DNA from: an uncultured Aquimarina sp.
Lineage (GTDB): Bacteria; Bacteroidota; Bacteroidia; Flavobacteriales; Flavobacteriaceae
Reading direction: 5' to 3'
Length of the DNA stretch: 64,000 nucleotides
NCBI GenBank assembly: GCA_947496705.1
Contig: CANMDW010000026.1
Span: 1-64,000, forward strand
This document shows, one piece after another, positions 62,824 through 64,000 of the stretch (positions within the stretch are counted from its first letter, which is position 1; each line of letters begins with the position of its first letter). The position numbers and the translations under genes are program-made. Under the pieces are notes generated by a model. It saw only the letters and a list, made by a program, of their open reading frames with translations. It searched no databases and was not told the origin of the DNA.

Positions 62824-63078
62824 TTATTTTGATTCCTCTATATTCATTGGTCGAAACCCCATTGCAAGTAGCCAACATATGAAGACGAGCATAAAAATAC
62901 CATTTTGTATAAAAAGCACAAAGGGAACATCTATACTTCCCATTTGCAAAGCACCACCGATAAAAACCATTACAGATGCAAATAGTCCCCATATTGCGAG
63001 CCATTTGGGAACAAGCGAAATTTTAAACAGAAAGTAAAATAATACAGACCCGCCAATGCTATATAAAAGCAACATCAA
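62824..63078 (-). pseudogene. C-terminal fragment of a DUF4386-type membrane protein
   Basis: The 84 residues (YSIGGSVLFYFLFKISLVPK, WLAIWGLFASVMVFIGGALQ, LFIQNGIFMLVFICWLLAMG) are the last three membrane helices of DUF4386 proteins, which normally have about 230 residues. A separate short open frame upstream on the same strand (63097-63213; MKIANQQLLESLTIVGTLIY...) may be unrelated or a further remnant; the DNA between is non-coding. Nothing else is supported in 63214-63429. Confidence 0.55.
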
Positions 63079-63429
63079 GAAGTGGGTCCAGTAATATTAA
63101 ATAGCAATTCCAAATATGTAAGCATTCTTCATTACTAAAAAAAAAGACACTAAATAGATTAATGTTCCTACAATAGTCAAGGATTCTAAAAGTTGTTGGT
63201 TAGCTATTTTCATATTGCGTTTCTTAGTTTTTTTTATACCTAAAAGTACTCCATTACCTGCGGTTATATGTCAAGTAAATCCAATACTCAATAATTATTC
63301 TCGCCTGTAGATATTCATGACCACACCGTAAGAAGTTGTTCTTGATTTAACCAGTGCCTCTCATCAAAATTGGAGATTAGGCCTAATGTCCAATTTGAAT
63401 GAACTGGAACTCTTTTATCAATATTTTAT

Positions 63430-64000
63430 TTACACTTTTACATTCTTTATCTCCTTCCAAGTGATCAATTTTATATTACTTTCTTTTAGTCTGGTCTTAC
63501 AATCCTGGCTAGTAAAGTAGTCTAAGTCTATTTGCCTCCATTTCGAACCAAAATTTGGATGATTTATGGTAATTCCTTTCATTTCATCATCATCAAACGC
63601 TGGGTGAAGTAGTAGCAAATTAAGCCCTTCACTTAAATTATCAAAAACACCTGCGTAATAATCCTTTAATTTCCCCTTTTCGAAATCTTCTTTCTTTCCT
63701 ATATGGAGCTTGTTTATCGGAACGTCATTTTTGTCGATGTTAGCCTCAACATCTAACCCGACGACTTTCATCATTTCGGTGCTTATTAATACTGGTAAAT
63801 TGTACTCATCCTCCAAATCTTTATAAAATTTAAAAAAATCAGGCCTCGCAGCCACACTATACATATGAGAATCTATGTGAGTAGGGCGAAGTCCAAAGTC
63901 CAAAGCTGTTTCTATCTGAGCATTAAGTTCTCTCCATACCTCATCTGCAGCGGCATTCTTTTTAAGACTATCCCTGTTTTTAAAGAAATAACCATTTTCA
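63430..64000 (-). CDS. YdjC/ChbG-family carbohydrate deacetylase, 5' end outside the window
   Basis: The frame is open to the right edge (about 190 residues visible, reading KNRDSLKKNAAADEVWRELN near the edge). The motif GLRPTHIDSHMYSVAARPDF has the histidines (THIDSH) that bind the metal in ChbG/YdjC deacetylases, and LLLLHPAFDDDEM is the next conserved block. These enzymes remove N-acetyl groups from chito-oligosaccharides or related sugars. The missing N-terminus would hold the DD metal ligands, so activity cannot be judged. Confidence 0.88.
   Translation of the reverse strand, partial: ENGYFFKNRDSLKKNAAADEVWRELNAQIETALDFGLRPTHIDSHMYSVAARPDFFKFYKDLEDEYNLPVLISTEMMKVVGLDVEANIDKNDVPINKLHIGKKEDFEKGKLKDYYAGVFDNLSEGLNLLLLHPAFDDDEMKGITINHPNFGSKWRQIDLDYFTSQDCKTRLKESNIKLITWKEIKNVKV

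Noticed and set aside
1..64000. CRISPR arrays, tRNA or rRNA genes
   Set aside because: No regularly spaced direct repeats and no cloverleaf or rRNA-like sequence was seen on reading.

Overview
The window is AT-rich, with long adenine and thymine tracts, almost no Shine-Dalgarno motifs, many lipoprotein signal peptides, LytTR and AraC regulators, SUMF1 and PD40 proteins, DUF4369-type proteins and an ABC permease/M1 peptidase fusion. Together these point to a marine or soil Bacteroidota, most likely a Flavobacteriaceae (Aquimarina-like). The genus is an inference.

The centrepiece, about 17.0-43.7 kb on the + strand, is a complete extracellular contractile injection system (eCIS; Afp/PVC/MAC type, a headless phage-tail-like particle). 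The order is: Pvc16/DUF4255 terminator-like protein, unknown, one sheath, two tube proteins, a 56-aa DUF5908 protein, LysM tube/hub adaptor, VgrG-like spike, PAAR tip, gp25, gpJ-type baseplate, Afp12-like baseplate, tape-measure-family protein, two helical proteins (one with a central beta region), a 307-aa unknown, AAA+ ATPase, a 189-aa protein that resembles an inactive Y1 transposase fold, and two cargo candidates. The two cargo proteins share a collinear N-terminal leader but have unrelated C-termini. The first has an intact DUF4157 domain with HEAWH. In the second DUF4157 is cut short and replaced by a domain that may be ADP-ribosyltransferase-like. Many genes overlap by 1-11 nt. A TPR histidine kinase/LytTR regulator operon reads away from the cluster on its left.

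The right edge is a scar. An IS256-type transposase fragment is joined to a truncated outer-membrane protein gene, followed by the broken remains of an MMPL transporter and a LolA-like gene with an in-frame TGA.

Left flank, 0-16.5 kb: class-C-type serine hydrolases, two paralogous PD40 proteins, an esterase, an AraC regulator, a SUMF1-type lipoprotein, a GH11 xylanase, several pseudogenes (CBU_0592-like, proline dehydrogenase, YyaL/DUF255), a hairpin-rich repeat and an inverted-repeat (MITE-like) element. Right flank, 45-64 kb: an atypical SDR next to an HxlR regulator, Crp/Fnr, an enoyl-CoA hydratase-like protein, a LytS/LytTR pair next to an ABC transporter with an M1 fusion, an S41 peptidase, a serine hydrolase with a divergent MarR regulator and visible palindromic operators, GNAT, an RsgA-like GTPase, another serine hydrolase, a CocE-type hydrolase, and a YdjC/ChbG deacetylase cut by the window end.
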